Shown one piece after another: positions 33,141 through 41,559 of a stretch of 46,529 bases of DNA. The first letter of the stretch is position 1. The number at the start of each line of letters is the position of its first letter. Both the position numbers and the translations under genes were made by a program. Location of the stretch: the NCBI RefSeq assembly GCF_028656955.1, contig NZ_JAMDGY010000018.1, positions 1 through 46,529 on the forward strand. The letters run 5' to 3'. The stretch is from Pseudomonas fontis (GTDB lineage: Bacteria > Pseudomonadota > Gammaproteobacteria > Pseudomonadales > Pseudomonadaceae). The notes beneath the pieces are model-generated. The model had not been told where the DNA came from and searched no databases. It saw only the letters and a list, made by a program, of their open reading frames with translations.

Positions 33141-34241
33141 ATGCGTTCCTGGCTTTATGTAATGTCGGCCCCGGCCACCACAGCGTGGGCCGAATGGCCG
33201 GCGATGCTGTGCGCGCAAGGCGAGGTGCAGCAGCTCACGCTCGGCGGGCTGCGCGAGCGGGTCGGTACGCAGCGGCTGCTGGTGATCGTGCCGGTGGAGT
33301 GGGCGACCTGGTGTCGCGGCGAGGCATTGGCCGGCCGTGGCCGGGCCAGTCGCGCGAGCCAGTGCTTTGCCCTGGAAGAGCAGTTGTCCAGCGACCTCGA
33401 CACCCTGCACCTGGCCCTGGCCCCGTTGGACAAACAGCGTCGCGCCAGTGGCTGGGCGTTGGAGCGGGCACGCTTCACAGCGTTTTGGGCAGCACTGGGC
33501 GAGGCAGGGGTGCAGGTGACGCGCATGGTGGTGGACGCCGACCTGTTGCCGCTGCAATCAACCCAGGCCCAGTGGCTGTGCGGGCGTTGGATTCTCGGCG
33601 GTAGCCTGGAAGCGCGGCTGGCGCTGGATGACCAGCAGCGCCAGGCCTGGGCCGGGCAACTGGCGCCGGGTTTTGACTGGCCGCAGCCAGCGACGCCGAG
33701 CCACGATGAGCAGGTGCTGGCGGCCATGGCCGAGCGTGCACCGGGGGCGACGGATCTGTGTCAGGCAGGCTTTCGTGCGCACCGCTCGCGCATCGCCTGG
33801 CAGGCCATCGCAGGTGCGGCATTGGTGCTGGCGTTAATGCCCAGCGGCCTTGATCTGTATCGCGCGCAGGTGCTCGACCAGGCGGCCGAGCGCTTGGATC
33901 AGGCCAGTGTCCAGGCCTATGCGCAGGGCTATGGCCAGACCTTGCCGGTCACCGCCCTGGCCAGCCGCCTGCAAGCCATGCAGGTGGCCCATCAGCGCCA
34001 GCAGGGGCGCTTGCTGCCGCGCTTGCAGCAGTTGAGCAGCGTGGTGGTGAGTGACCAACTGGCGCAGGTGTCCGGGCTTGAGTTCGAACAGGGCAAATGG
34101 CGCCTGGAGGTTACGGCGCGGGAGTTTGCAGACCTTGATGAGTTGCAGCGGCGCTGGCAGGCGCAGGGCTTTGCCGTGCAGGTGGGGAGTGCGCGCAAGA
34201 GCGAGCAGGGTGTTCAAGTGCAGATTGTGCTGAAGGGGTAA
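33141..34241 (+). CDS. gspL: Type II secretion protein GspL
   Basis: 366 residues. The N-terminal two thirds is the cytoplasmic actin-like domain that holds GspE (ALEEQLSSDLDTLHLAL, MVVDADLLPLQ). One membrane helix (about 215-235, AGAALVLALM) leads to a periplasmic ferredoxin-like domain. ATG 33141 has GGTGGAG in front; GTG at 33135 overlapping the gspK stop is the alternative. Confidence 0.9.
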   Translation: MRSWLYVMSAPATTAWAEWPAMLCAQGEVQQLTLGGLRERVGTQRLLVIVPVEWATWCRGEALAGRGRASRASQCFALEEQLSSDLDTLHLALAPLDKQRRASGWALERARFTAFWAALGEAGVQVTRMVVDADLLPLQSTQAQWLCGRWILGGSLEARLALDDQQRQAWAGQLAPGFDWPQPATPSHDEQVLAAMAERAPGATDLCQAGFRAHRSRIAWQAIAGAALVLALMPSGLDLYRAQVLDQAAERLDQASVQAYAQGYGQTLPVTALASRLQAMQVAHQRQQGRLLPRLQQLSSVVVSDQLAQVSGLEFEQGKWRLEVTAREFADLDELQRRWQAQGFAVQVGSARKSEQGVQVQIVLKG

Positions 34242-34245
34242 GTGG

Positions 34246-34698
34246 GTGAAGACTGTTATCGCAATGAAATGGCAGCGGTTGGCCGAGAGCGACCGTCGGG
34301 CCTTGCGCATTCTTGGCGCTGTGTTGCTGCTGGGGGCGGTGTATGGCGCGGTAGTGGTGCCCAGCGGCGCGGCGCTGGAGTCGGCGCAAGAGCGCCTGCA
34401 ACAGGCCCGCAGCTTGAACCAGTCGCTGGCCGACAGCCTGGGTCGCGGGCTGGTGCCGGTGAGCGTGCTCAGTGGTGAAGCGCTGCGTACCGCGCTAAGC
34501 CAGGGCAGTGCGGCGGCGGGGCTGGAGCTGCGCAACCTGTCGCGTGACGGGCAGCGCACCCAGACGCTGCTCAGTGGGCCGGCCGAGCCGTTGCTGCGCT
34601 GGCTGGGTGACCTGGAAGCGCGGGGTGCGCGGATGGCCCAGTTGCGCTTGACACCGACGGCCGATGGGCTGCTGGAGGCGGCTGTTCACTGGCAGTGA
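34246..34698 (+). CDS. gspM: Type II secretion protein GspM
   Basis: 150 residues with a short cytoplasmic start, one membrane helix (about 22-42, RILGAVLLLGAVYGAVV), a coiled region and a small periplasmic ferredoxin-like domain. It pairs with GspL in the inner-membrane platform. The GTG at 34246 follows AAGGGG at a good spacing; ATG 34264 is an alternative. It is the last gsp gene: no gspN or gspO follows. Confidence 0.9.
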   Translation: MKTVIAMKWQRLAESDRRALRILGAVLLLGAVYGAVVVPSGAALESAQERLQQARSLNQSLADSLGRGLVPVSVLSGEALRTALSQGSAAAGLELRNLSRDGQRTQTLLSGPAEPLLRWLGDLEARGARMAQLRLTPTADGLLEAAVHWQ

Positions 34699-34955
34699 AT
34701 CGGATCGAAAATCGTACGGGTCCGGTGGTCAATCGACGAATGTTGCTCAGCCGTATCGAACGAGTTCGAAAAGCCGGGGTGCGCCGTTGACCGCTCTATT
34801 CATGGCCCTTACTGTGCCGCCCAAGAGCGCAAGGATGCGCCCCCCATCTTTCCCGCCTTGCTCGCCGACCGGTGGTGCAAGCGCTGCCGTCACCTTGTCT
34901 AGACTTCCTTCCCGCCGATACGGCATCTGCCAAGCAGCCAGCGGGAGTGTGCGCG

Positions 34956-35777
34956 ATGACCACGATCAGGACAAAAGACGCAACCGAGATTTTCTACAAG
35001 GACTGGGGCAAGGGTCGCCCGGTGGTGTTCTCCCATGGTTGGCCGTTGAACGCCGATGCCTGGGATGCGCAGATGCTGTTTTTGGTGCAGCAGGGCTACC
35101 GAGTGATCGCCCATGATCGGCGCGGACACGGCCGCTCCGGGCAGCCGGCCACAGGCAATGACATGAACACCTATGCCGATGACCTGGCGGCGTTGATCGA
35201 GGCGTTGGACCTGAAGGATGTGACCCTGGTTGGCCATTCAACCGGGGGCGGCGAAGTGGCCCGCTATATCGGCCGCCATGGCACCGGGCGGGTGGCGGGC
35301 GCGGTGTTGATCGGCGCGGTGCCGCCGTTGATGCTGAAGACGCCGGGTAACCCGGGTGGGCTGCCTATGGAGGTGTTCGATGGCATTCGCGAGGGGGTGG
35401 TGAAGGACCGCTCGCAGTTCTACAAGGACCTGGCCGTGCCGTTTTATGGCTACAACCGGCCGAATGCCAAGGCCTCGCAAGGGGTGATCGACAACTTCTG
35501 GTTGCAGGGCATGATGGGCGGGATTCTTGGCCATTACCTGTGCGTGCACGAGTTCTCTGAAGTGGACTACACCGAGGACCTCAAGCGTATCGATGTGCCG
35601 ACCTTGATCCTGCACGGTGATGATGACCAGATCGTGCCGATTGATGCGGCGGGCAAGCTGTCGGCGACGCTCGTCAAGCAGGCGACGCTGAAGGTCTACA
35701 AGGGCGGCGCGCATGGCATGTGCACCACCATGGCGGACCAGGTGAATGAAGACCTGCTGGGCTTTTTGCGCCGCTGA
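34956..35777 (+). CDS. Alpha/beta hydrolase, non-haem chloroperoxidase/esterase type
   Basis: 273 residues, very close in layout to the P. fluorescens aryl esterase/perhydrolase group. The oxyanion region is [12 protein letters not shown], the nucleophile S95 in [10 protein letters not shown], the catalytic Asp in HGDDDQIVP (about 223) and the His in GGAHGMC (253). There is no signal peptide, so it is cytoplasmic. Relatives hydrolyse aryl esters and catalyse perhydrolysis with peroxide. ATG 34956 has GCGGGAG upstream. The 257 bases before it hold no other gene. It is followed by a REP doublet and appears to be a single-gene unit. Confidence 0.9.
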   Translation: MTTIRTKDATEIFYKDWGKGRPVVFSHGWPLNADAWDAQMLFLVQQGYRVIAHDRRGHGRSGQPATGNDMNTYADDLAALIEALDLKDVTLVGHSTGGGEVARYIGRHGTGRVAGAVLIGAVPPLMLKTPGNPGGLPMEVFDGIREGVVKDRSQFYKDLAVPFYGYNRPNAKASQGVIDNFWLQGMMGGILGHYLCVHEFSEVDYTEDLKRIDVPTLILHGDDDQIVPIDAAGKLSATLVKQATLKVYKGGAHGMCTTMADQVNEDLLGFLRR

Positions 35778-35787
35778 CACCCGCTTT

Positions 35788-35881
35788 GTAGCCGCTGCCG
35801 AAAGGCTGTGCTGGAGCCCGCGAGGGCTCCCAAGGGCGGCGCCTGCCATGCAGGCGAGCGCAGCCTCACGGCAGCGGCTAC
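35788..35881. repeat. REP doublet (REPIN-like), inverted orientation
   Basis: 94 bp between GTAGCCGCTGCCG and CGGCAGCGGCTAC ends, with an internal GGAGCCC/GGGCTCC hairpin. The interior is in the opposite order from the copies at 39621 and 41560. Such repeats follow genes in Pseudomonas and may stabilise transcript ends. Confidence 0.8.
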
Positions 35882-35978
35882 CTCAATGTTTTGCGCAAGA
35901 TGGTACACACGCTAGCCGCGCAACGCCTTGCCGGGTAATCTCCATCGGTCTTGCCTCTCACCTTCACGGACCGATCTG

Positions 35979-36284
35979 ATGATTACGTGCTACCTGCGCT
36001 ACGTGCTCGACCCCTACAAACTCGCCGAATTCGAACACTACGGGCGTATCTGGATTCCCCTGGTGGAAAAATTCGGCGGCCAGCACCACGGCTATTTCCT
36101 GCCCTCCGAAGGCGCCAACAACATCGCCCTGGCAATGTTCAGCTTCCCCAACCTGGCGCAATACGAGCAGTACCGCGAACAATCGAAAACCGACGCCGAA
36201 TGCATCGCGGCCTTCAAATACGCCGAAGACACCCGCTGCATCCTCAGCTACGAGCGCAGCTTCTTCCGCCCAGTGTTCGAATAA
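35979..36284 (+). CDS. NIPSNAP-family protein
   Basis: 101 residues with the dimeric ferredoxin-like NIPSNAP pattern: ITCYLRYVLDPYKLAEFEHYG at the start, then IWIPLVEKFGGQHHGYFLPSEG, the middle strand NNIALAMFSFPNLAQYEQYRE and a C-terminal SYERSFFRPV. The family is widespread and its molecular role poorly known. The protein is cytoplasmic. ATG 35979 is the first codon of the motif. It lies upstream of the broken regulator remnant and the monooxygenase-like gene. Confidence 0.85.
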   Translation: MITCYLRYVLDPYKLAEFEHYGRIWIPLVEKFGGQHHGYFLPSEGANNIALAMFSFPNLAQYEQYREQSKTDAECIAAFKYAEDTRCILSYERSFFRPVFE

Positions 36285-36329
36285 CCCGAACAGCCCCCGC
36301 ATGGACAAGCGACCTCGATGAAAACCGTG

Positions 36330-36424
36330 GCAATGCCGGGCTGCTCGACGGCCACCGGGTGACCACCCACTGGCACTACACCGAGCGCTTGATCCAACGC
36401 TTCCCCATGGCCTGCGCATCGAGC
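36330..36424 (+). pseudogene. Remnant of a GlxA/FtrA-type AraC regulator (DJ-1/PfpI part)
   Basis: In one frame the DNA reads NAGLLDGHRVTTHWHYTERLIQRFP, the conserved stretch of DJ-1/PfpI-like AraC regulators (AGLLDGRRATTHW...RFP). Nothing of the preceding amidotransferase-like part or the later AraC helix-turn-helix is seen nearby; the frame stops at once. It looks like a decayed fragment left by deletion in the gap between the NIPSNAP and ABM genes. Confidence 0.55.
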
Positions 36425-36540
36425 AATTGAGCAACCGGTCGTCGCTACACGGCTGACGTCAGAGCACATCCGTTCAATTTTTTTCCTACGCTTGCCTGCA
36501 CGATGAATCATCGATGTTAGGCCGCTACGGAGGAATACGG

Positions 36541-37119
36541 ATGGCGTTCAACGAGGAAGTCGTGACCCTGGTCATCAGGCACCGCATCAAGGCCGGCCAC
36601 GAAGCCGCCTATGAAGCCTGGCTGCGACGTACCGTCAGCATTGCCGGGCAAGCCGAAGGGCACCTGGGCGTGGACGTGCACCGCAGCCGGCATGACGGCT
36701 TGCAGGTGTTCACCAGCGTGTTGCGCTTTTGCAACACCGACGACATGCAGCGCTGGCTCGACTCGGAGCAACGCCGCGGCCTGCTCGGCGAAGCCGCGCA
36801 CATGCTGGCCGATGGAGACCAGATCGAGGTCGCCCCGCACAAGGAGTTCTGGTTCTCCCCGCCAACCGACGATGCACCGCCGCCACCGCGCTGGAAACAG
36901 GCCGTGGTAACGCTGTTGGTGATCCTCCCGCTGACCTTGCTGGTGCCGCTGCTATGGGGGCCGGTGCTGGGCCTGCATCCCTGGCTGTCCAGCTACGTGG
37001 GCAGCACCTTCCTGATTACCCTGACCATCGTGCTGCTGGTGGTCTACCTTTTCATGCCAATGGCCACGCGTCTGTTTGCCGCCTGGTTGCAACCTGATCT
37101 GTCCAAGGACATCCGATGA
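36541..37119 (+). CDS. ABM-type monooxygenase domain with C-terminal membrane helices
   Basis: 192 residues. The first 100 form an antibiotic-biosynthesis-monooxygenase-like ferredoxin fold (VTLVIRHRIKAGHEAAYEAWLRR, SRHDGLQVFTSVLRFCN, DMQRWLDSEQRR). After a proline-rich linker (DDAPPPPRWK) two membrane helices follow (about 120-142 and 152-174). The domain is thus tethered to the inner membrane, facing the cytoplasm. Function is unknown; the soluble family includes small oxygenases and quinone-acting enzymes. ATG 36541 follows GGAGGA. The stop overlaps the start of the amidohydrolase by 4 bases, so the two form an operon. Confidence 0.85.
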   Translation: MAFNEEVVTLVIRHRIKAGHEAAYEAWLRRTVSIAGQAEGHLGVDVHRSRHDGLQVFTSVLRFCNTDDMQRWLDSEQRRGLLGEAAHMLADGDQIEVAPHKEFWFSPPTDDAPPPPRWKQAVVTLLVILPLTLLVPLLWGPVLGLHPWLSSYVGSTFLITLTIVLLVVYLFMPMATRLFAAWLQPDLSKDIR

Positions 37120-38954
37120 AAGCCGATCTGATCCTGTTCAACGGTCAATTCCACACGGTCGACCGTGAAAAGCCCAGCGCCAGTGCGGTCGCCATCAGCG
37201 CCGGCAAATTTGTCGTGGTCGGCACCGATGCCGAGGCGATGGCGCTGCGTGACGGTACTACCCAGGTGATCGACCTCAAGGGCCGCACGGTGATTCCGGG
37301 CCTGAACGACTCGCACCTGCACCTGATCCGCGGCGGCCTGAACTACAACCTCGAACTGCGCTGGGAAGGTGTGCCGTCGCTGGCCGATGCGCTGCGCATG
37401 CTCAAGGAGCAGGCCGACCGTACGCCAACCCCGCAATGGGTGCGGGTGGTGGGTGGCTGGAACGAATTCCAGTTCGCCGAAAAGCGCATGCCGACCCTCG
37501 AAGAGCTGAACAAGGCCGCCCCGGACACCCCGGTGTTCGTCCTGCACCTGTACGACCGCGCCTTGCTCAACCGCGCGGCGTTGCGGGTGGCCGGCTATAC
37601 CCGCAACACGCCGAACCCACCGGGTGGCGAGATCGTTCGCGATAGCAATGGCGAGCCCACCGGCATGCTGGTGGCCCGACCCAACGCGATGATTCTCTAC
37701 TCGACCCTGGCCAAGGGGCCGAAGTTGCCGCTGGAATACCAGGTCAACTCCACCCGCCAGTTCATGCGTGAACTCAACCGCCTGGGCCTGACCAGCGCCA
37801 TCGACGCCGGCGGTGGCTTCCAGAACTACCCGGACGATTACGCCGTGATCGAGCAGTTGGCCAGGGATGAGCAGTTGACGGTGCGCATCGCCTACAACCT
37901 GTTCACCCAGAAGCCCAAGGAAGAGCTCAGCGATTTCAAGAACTGGACCGGCAGCGTCAAGCTGCACCAGGGCGACGATTACCTGCGGCACAACGGCGCC
38001 GGCGAGATGCTGGTGTTCTCCGCAGCCGACTTCGAAGACTTCCTCGAACCGCGCCCGGACCTGCCGCAAACCATGGAGCAGGAGCTGGAGCCGGTGGTGC
38101 GTCACCTCGTCGAGCAGCGCTGGCCGTTCCGCCTGCACGCCACTTACAACGAGTCGATCTCGCGCATGCTCGACGTGTTCGAGAAGGTCAACCGCGACAT
38201 CCCGTTCAATGGCCTGCCATGGTTCTTCGACCATGCCGAGACCATCACCCCGCAGAACATCGAGCGGGTACGGGCGCTGGGCGGCGGTATCGCCATTCAG
38301 GACCGCATGGCCTTCCAGGGCGAGTATTTCGTCGAGCGCTATGGCGCCAAGGCAGCCGAAGCGACCCCGCCGATCAAGCGCATGCTCGCCGAGGGCGTGC
38401 CAGTGGGGGCGGGCACCGATGCCACCCGCGTGTCGAGCTACAACCCGTGGACTTCGCTGTACTGGATGGTCAGTGGCCGCACGGTGGGTGGCCTGGCGCT
38501 GCATGAACAAGGGCTGCCGCGACAGACCGCGCTGGAGCTGTTCACCCATGGCAGCGCGTGGTTCTCCAGCGAGCAGGGCAAGAAGGGCCAGATCAAGGTC
38601 GGCCAGCTGGCAGACGTGGCCGCACTGTCGGCGGACTTCTTCAGCGTTGATGAAGAGGCGATCAAGTGGATCGAGTCGGTGTTGACCGTGGTCGGCGGCA
38701 AGGTGGTGTACGGCGCGGATGATTTCGCCGCGCTGGGCCCGGTGAGCATACCGGTGCTGCCGGACTGGTCGCCGGTTACCAAGGTGCCGGGGCACTGGCG
38801 CCCGACCTCGCCGTTGCAGGCCCAGGTGCACCAGTGCAGCGGACCGTGCGGGGTGCACGCGCATGGCCATGAAAAAGCGCGTTTGTCGAACGTGCCGGTA
38901 AGTGACTTCCAGGGTTTCTGGGGCGCCTTTGGCTGCTCCTGTTTCGCGTTCTGA
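37116..38954 (+). CDS. YtcJ-like metal-dependent amidohydrolase
   Basis: 612 residues of the amidohydrolase superfamily (Amidohydro_3). The N-terminal beta-sandwich (LILFNGQFHTVDREKPSASAV) precedes the metal-binding HxH (VIPGLNDSHLHLIRGG). Later catalytic-type residues are in RLHATYNESI, WFFDHAETI and VGAGTDATRVSSYNPW (Asp ligand). The C-terminal part (GQIKVGQLADVAALSADFF) is typical. A tail of about 70 residues after VTKVPGHW contains a CSGPC and a CSC motif, a possible metal site. The exact substrate is unknown; relatives act on amides and imides. It overlaps the ABM gene and is followed after 37 bases by an isochorismatase-like gene, so the three may work in one degradative pathway. Confidence 0.87.
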   Translation: MKADLILFNGQFHTVDREKPSASAVAISAGKFVVVGTDAEAMALRDGTTQVIDLKGRTVIPGLNDSHLHLIRGGLNYNLELRWEGVPSLADALRMLKEQADRTPTPQWVRVVGGWNEFQFAEKRMPTLEELNKAAPDTPVFVLHLYDRALLNRAALRVAGYTRNTPNPPGGEIVRDSNGEPTGMLVARPNAMILYSTLAKGPKLPLEYQVNSTRQFMRELNRLGLTSAIDAGGGFQNYPDDYAVIEQLARDEQLTVRIAYNLFTQKPKEELSDFKNWTGSVKLHQGDDYLRHNGAGEMLVFSAADFEDFLEPRPDLPQTMEQELEPVVRHLVEQRWPFRLHATYNESISRMLDVFEKVNRDIPFNGLPWFFDHAETITPQNIERVRALGGGIAIQDRMAFQGEYFVERYGAKAAEATPPIKRMLAEGVPVGAGTDATRVSSYNPWTSLYWMVSGRTVGGLALHEQGLPRQTALELFTHGSAWFSSEQGKKGQIKVGQLADVAALSADFFSVDEEAIKWIESVLTVVGGKVVYGADDFAALGPVSIPVLPDWSPVTKVPGHWRPTSPLQAQVHQCSGPCGVHAHGHEKARLSNVPVSDFQGFWGAFGCSCFAF

Positions 38955-38991
38955 ATGGTTACACCCAACCCTTAGAGAAAGGAGTTACACC

Positions 38992-39609
38992 ATGAGCTAC
39001 AAACGTCTGAACAAAGATGACGCGGTGGTGCTGTTGGTTGACCACCAGACCGGCCTGATTTCGCTGGTCCAGGATTTCTCGCCCAACGAGTTCAAGAACA
39101 ACGTGCTGGCGCTGGCCGACCTGGCCAAGTTCTTCGGCTTGCCGACCATTCTGACCACCAGCTTCGAAACCGGCCCGAACGGCCCGCTGGTGCCTGAACT
39201 GAAGGAAATGTTCCCGGATGCGCCGTATATCCCGCGTCCTGGCCAGATCAACGCCTGGGACAACGAAGACTTCGTCAAGGCGATCAAGGCTACGGGTCGC
39301 AAGCAGTTGATCATTGCCGGCGTGGTGACGGATGTGTGCGTGGCGTTCCCGACCCTGTCGGCGCTGGAGGAAGGTTTTGACGTGTTCGTCGTGACCGATG
39401 CTTCCGGCACCTTCAATGAGACTGTGCAGCAGGCGGCGTGGGCGCGGATGACCCAGGCGGGCGCGCAGATGATGAACTGGTTTGCCGTGGCTTGTGAGCT
39501 GCACCGTGACTGGCGCAACGATATCGAAGGGTTGGGCAACCTGTTGTCCCAGCGGATCCCCAACTACCGCAACCTGATGAACAGCTATTCGGCGTTGACG
39601 AAGCGCTGA
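38992..39609 (+). CDS. YcaC-like isochorismatase-family hydrolase
   Basis: 205 residues. The catalytic Asp is D17 (LLVDHQTGL) and the nucleophilic Cys is C116 in AGVVTDVCVAFP, with the cis-peptide-type VVTDVC motif. FARPGQINAWDNEDF-like sequence (here PRPGQINAWDNEDF) places it with YcaC. These proteins are cytoplasmic oligomers with hydrolase activity on uncertain substrates. A strong AAGGAG precedes the ATG. It probably belongs with the preceding amidohydrolase. A REP doublet follows 11 bases after the stop. Confidence 0.92.
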   Translation: MSYKRLNKDDAVVLLVDHQTGLISLVQDFSPNEFKNNVLALADLAKFFGLPTILTTSFETGPNGPLVPELKEMFPDAPYIPRPGQINAWDNEDFVKAIKATGRKQLIIAGVVTDVCVAFPTLSALEEGFDVFVVTDASGTFNETVQQAAWARMTQAGAQMMNWFAVACELHRDWRNDIEGLGNLLSQRIPNYRNLMNSYSALTKR

Positions 39610-39620
39610 CAGCCGGGCTT

Positions 39621-39713
39621 GTAGCCGCTGCCGTGAGGCTGCGCTCGCCTGCATGGCAGGCGCCGCTTTTGGGAGCCCTGCGGACTCCAGCGCAGCCTGC
39701 CGGCAGCGGCTAC
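39621..39713. repeat. REP doublet (REPIN-like)
   Basis: 93 bp with GTAGCCGCTGCCG at one end and CGGCAGCGGCTAC at the other, and an interior nearly identical to the copy at 41560. It sits between a gene end and the convergent PL7 gene. Confidence 0.8.
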
Positions 39714-39771
39714 AAGATTTTCGGCGATGACCCCAACGGATAACACCCACGCCTCGCCGGTTGAGCAGCGC

Positions 39772-40446
39772 TCAGGCGTGGCTCAGGCGCAACAGGCTGA
39801 TGATGCACTCCGAGCCATCGTCAGGCGGGGTTGCATCGCTGTAGTCGACCTGGTTGTAGACCCCACCGTGGAAGTTGAAGCGGTGGGGGTTCCAGCTGTC
39901 GTCCATCTGCAAATCGCCGGAACTGCCTTTTTGCCCATTGCAGGAGGCCGTCACGCTGGCCAGGCCGGCTGCGGTGACCGTCAGGGTGACGGCAAAGGCG
40001 GCATTCAGCGGTACATTGCTCAGCAGGGTGCTGCCGGCCGGCGTTACCTGGTTGTAGTCTTCGCGAAAGCCCAGGGTGAGCTTGCCCTTGTTCCAGAACA
40101 CCTTGATCACCGGGCTGTCGTCGTCCTTGACGTGCAACTGGGCGACCACCACTTTTTGCGCCGCGTTCACCCGGGTCAGGCGCAGGTGTTGCTGGCTGCG
40201 GTGCAGGTCGGCACTGGCCAGTGTCCAGTACACCGGCTCCTTCCATTCACAGCGGGTACGGCGAGTGCTCTTGCTCGACGCGCCCCGCGTCGGCGCGGTA
40301 AGGCGTATCGAACCATCCGCCAGGCGCGTGACCACGTGGGGAAGCTGGGCCAGGGCCTGCGCGCCCGTCAGCTCTAGCGCGACCGGGTTGCTGGCGGAAG
40401 TGGGCACGGGGGTGCTGAGGGTGAGTGTATCGATGATTACAGCCAT
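39772..40446 (-). CDS. Polysaccharide lyase family 7 (alginate lyase 2 type)
   Basis: 224 residues with the PL7 jelly-roll signatures in order: the Arg/Glu motif RRTRCEW (62-68), the Q-x-H motif QLH (103-105) and FNFHGGVYNQ (190-199) with the catalytic-type Tyr197. PL7 enzymes cut alginate by beta-elimination. No signal peptide is visible, so it would act inside the cell or leave by another route. It resembles short PL7 proteins of Pseudomonas. The ATG at 40446 is followed directly by the first family strand. A large perfect palindrome lies 87-112 bases upstream, suggesting tight regulation. It converges on the YcaC-like gene. Confidence 0.8.
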   Translation of the reverse strand: MAVIIDTLTLSTPVPTSASNPVALELTGAQALAQLPHVVTRLADGSIRLTAPTRGASSKSTRRTRCEWKEPVYWTLASADLHRSQQHLRLTRVNAAQKVVVAQLHVKDDDSPVIKVFWNKGKLTLGFREDYNQVTPAGSTLLSNVPLNAAFAVTLTVTAAGLASVTASCNGQKGSSGDLQMDDSWNPHRFNFHGGVYNQVDYSDATPPDDGSECIISLLRLSHA

Positions 40447-40532
40447 GCTTGAAACTCCTGGACAGGGCAGTCGTGGGTCCGAAGTGGAGAGGCCCTGTCC
40501 AGTTGAACGCTATCAGCCTGCGCGCATAAATC

Positions 40533-40558
40533 AATGCATAAATGCATATTTATGCATT
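40533..40558. promoter_or_regulatory. 26-bp palindrome upstream of the PL7 lyase gene
   Basis: Perfect 11-bp arms AATGCATAAAT / ATTTATGCATT around GCAT. A third CATAAAT copy lies at 40525-40531, 12 bp before the one in the left arm. It sits between divergent transcription of nothing on the plus strand and the lyase on the minus strand, in a typical operator position. The TTTATGCA core is also in the Lrp-type site at 2202. Confidence 0.6.
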
Positions 40559-40584
40559 TTGCGCGTCTCGAACCTGTGCCGACC

Positions 40585-40827
40585 TTAGGCCAACCACCAG
40601 GCCAGCGTGCTCAGCAGCGCTGCGATGACGGTACCGGCAATCAGCGTGTATTCCAGGGTCGAGGCTTGCGCCGAAGCCTTCACCTCCCGGAGAAATTGCG
40701 CTGCCGTTGGTGCGTCCGGCTGATGGCGCAAGGCGTCGGCCATGTCTTGCAGGCGGGTTTCGATGAGGGTGTTGATGATGTAGTAGGTCAGCGCATAGCT
40801 GCCCAGAAATATCAGCAGGTATTTCAC
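40585..40827 (-). CDS. Small membrane protein of unknown function
   Basis: 80 residues from GTG at 40827, with AGGGA six bases before it; an in-frame GTG at 40833 is an alternative. A membrane helix at about 3-20 (LLIFLGSYALTYYIINTL), a soluble middle (RHQPDAPTAAQFLREVKASAQAS) and a second helix at about 60-79 (LIAGTVIAALLSTLAWWLA). I do not recognise the family. It lies in the same direction as the PL7 gene, 138 bases before it, but the palindrome falls between them, so they may be separate units. Confidence 0.6.
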   Translation of the reverse strand: MKYLLIFLGSYALTYYIINTLIETRLQDMADALRHQPDAPTAAQFLREVKASAQASTLEYTLIAGTVIAALLSTLAWWLA

Positions 40828-40984
40828 TGTCACTCCCTGACAGGTTGGATTTTGCCTGGCTTGGCCCTGCCAGCGTAGCGGATCGGCGGGTTTACTGCGC
40901 GGGTTCGATCAAGGCTGGCCCCTGACTGCGCGAGTTGCCCACGGCCAGCCCCACCTGGCTCAGGCGTCCGCACATGGGTGCAGC

Positions 40985-41317
40985 TCAGTCGGCGAGGTGA
41001 TCGGGTTGCGGACGTGGTTCGCGATCGCGCACCACGGCGTCGGTGTACACCCCGTAGTCAGGGTCGTAGCTGCGGATGATCACGCTGGGCTGCCTGTCGG
41101 CGATGCGTGGCAACTGAGCGTCCTGGAAGCCATGCCGGGTGCTGACCAGCTCGAACGGCTGCGGCGCGCTCATGCGGTACGTGCCGGGCGGTACCGAGCT
41201 GAAGCTTGGCGCTGGGCCGCCATAGCTGTCGGGGCCGTAGTAATCCTGGGCTTCAATGGCGGTCGGCACGGCCACACAGCCAAGCAGAACCAGTGAAGCG
41301 AGCGCAAGGTGGCGCAT
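40985..41317 (-). CDS. Small putative lipoprotein of unknown function
   Basis: 110 residues from the ATG at 41317, which follows GGAGG seven bases upstream. The N terminus, MRHLALASLVLLGC, is a signal peptide with an LLGC lipobox (Cys14). The mature part is rich in Tyr, Pro, Ser and Gly (QDYYGPDSYGGPAPSFSS), then SAPQPFELVSTRHGFQDAQL and VIIRSYDPDYGVYTD. No known domain is apparent. It may be anchored to a membrane in the periplasm. Confidence 0.7.
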   Translation of the reverse strand: MRHLALASLVLLGCVAVPTAIEAQDYYGPDSYGGPAPSFSSVPPGTYRMSAPQPFELVSTRHGFQDAQLPRIADRQPSVIIRSYDPDYGVYTDAVVRDREPRPQPDHLAD

Positions 41318-41559
41318 GACGTTACCTCCGACATGATTCCCCGGTTTGCCCCAGCAACGCCTCAGTATAGGCGCCACCCGCCAGGGGCCTGCCGTTCGCC
41401 GCCAAACGGGCACGCGCGCGGTGTCGGTGTTGGCCGGGCAGGTCGAGATCCGCAGCTTGCGCGCAGCGACCTTCAGCGCAACCGCGGGCGAGCGGCTGCT
41501 GCTGAGTGTCGACGCTGCCCCGGCAGATTGCGGGGTGATCTGAACCTGAACCCGAACGC

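Noticed and set aside
36480..36490. TTTCCTACG as a further TTCCTACA site
   Set aside because: One mismatch, far from the regulator cluster, and no partner motif.
41346..41543. Possible 65-codon plus-strand gene with GC-rich third positions
   Set aside because: No ribosome site or recognisable domain, and it sits in the promoter side of the lipoprotein gene. The later part could be a gene remnant, but nothing supports it strongly.
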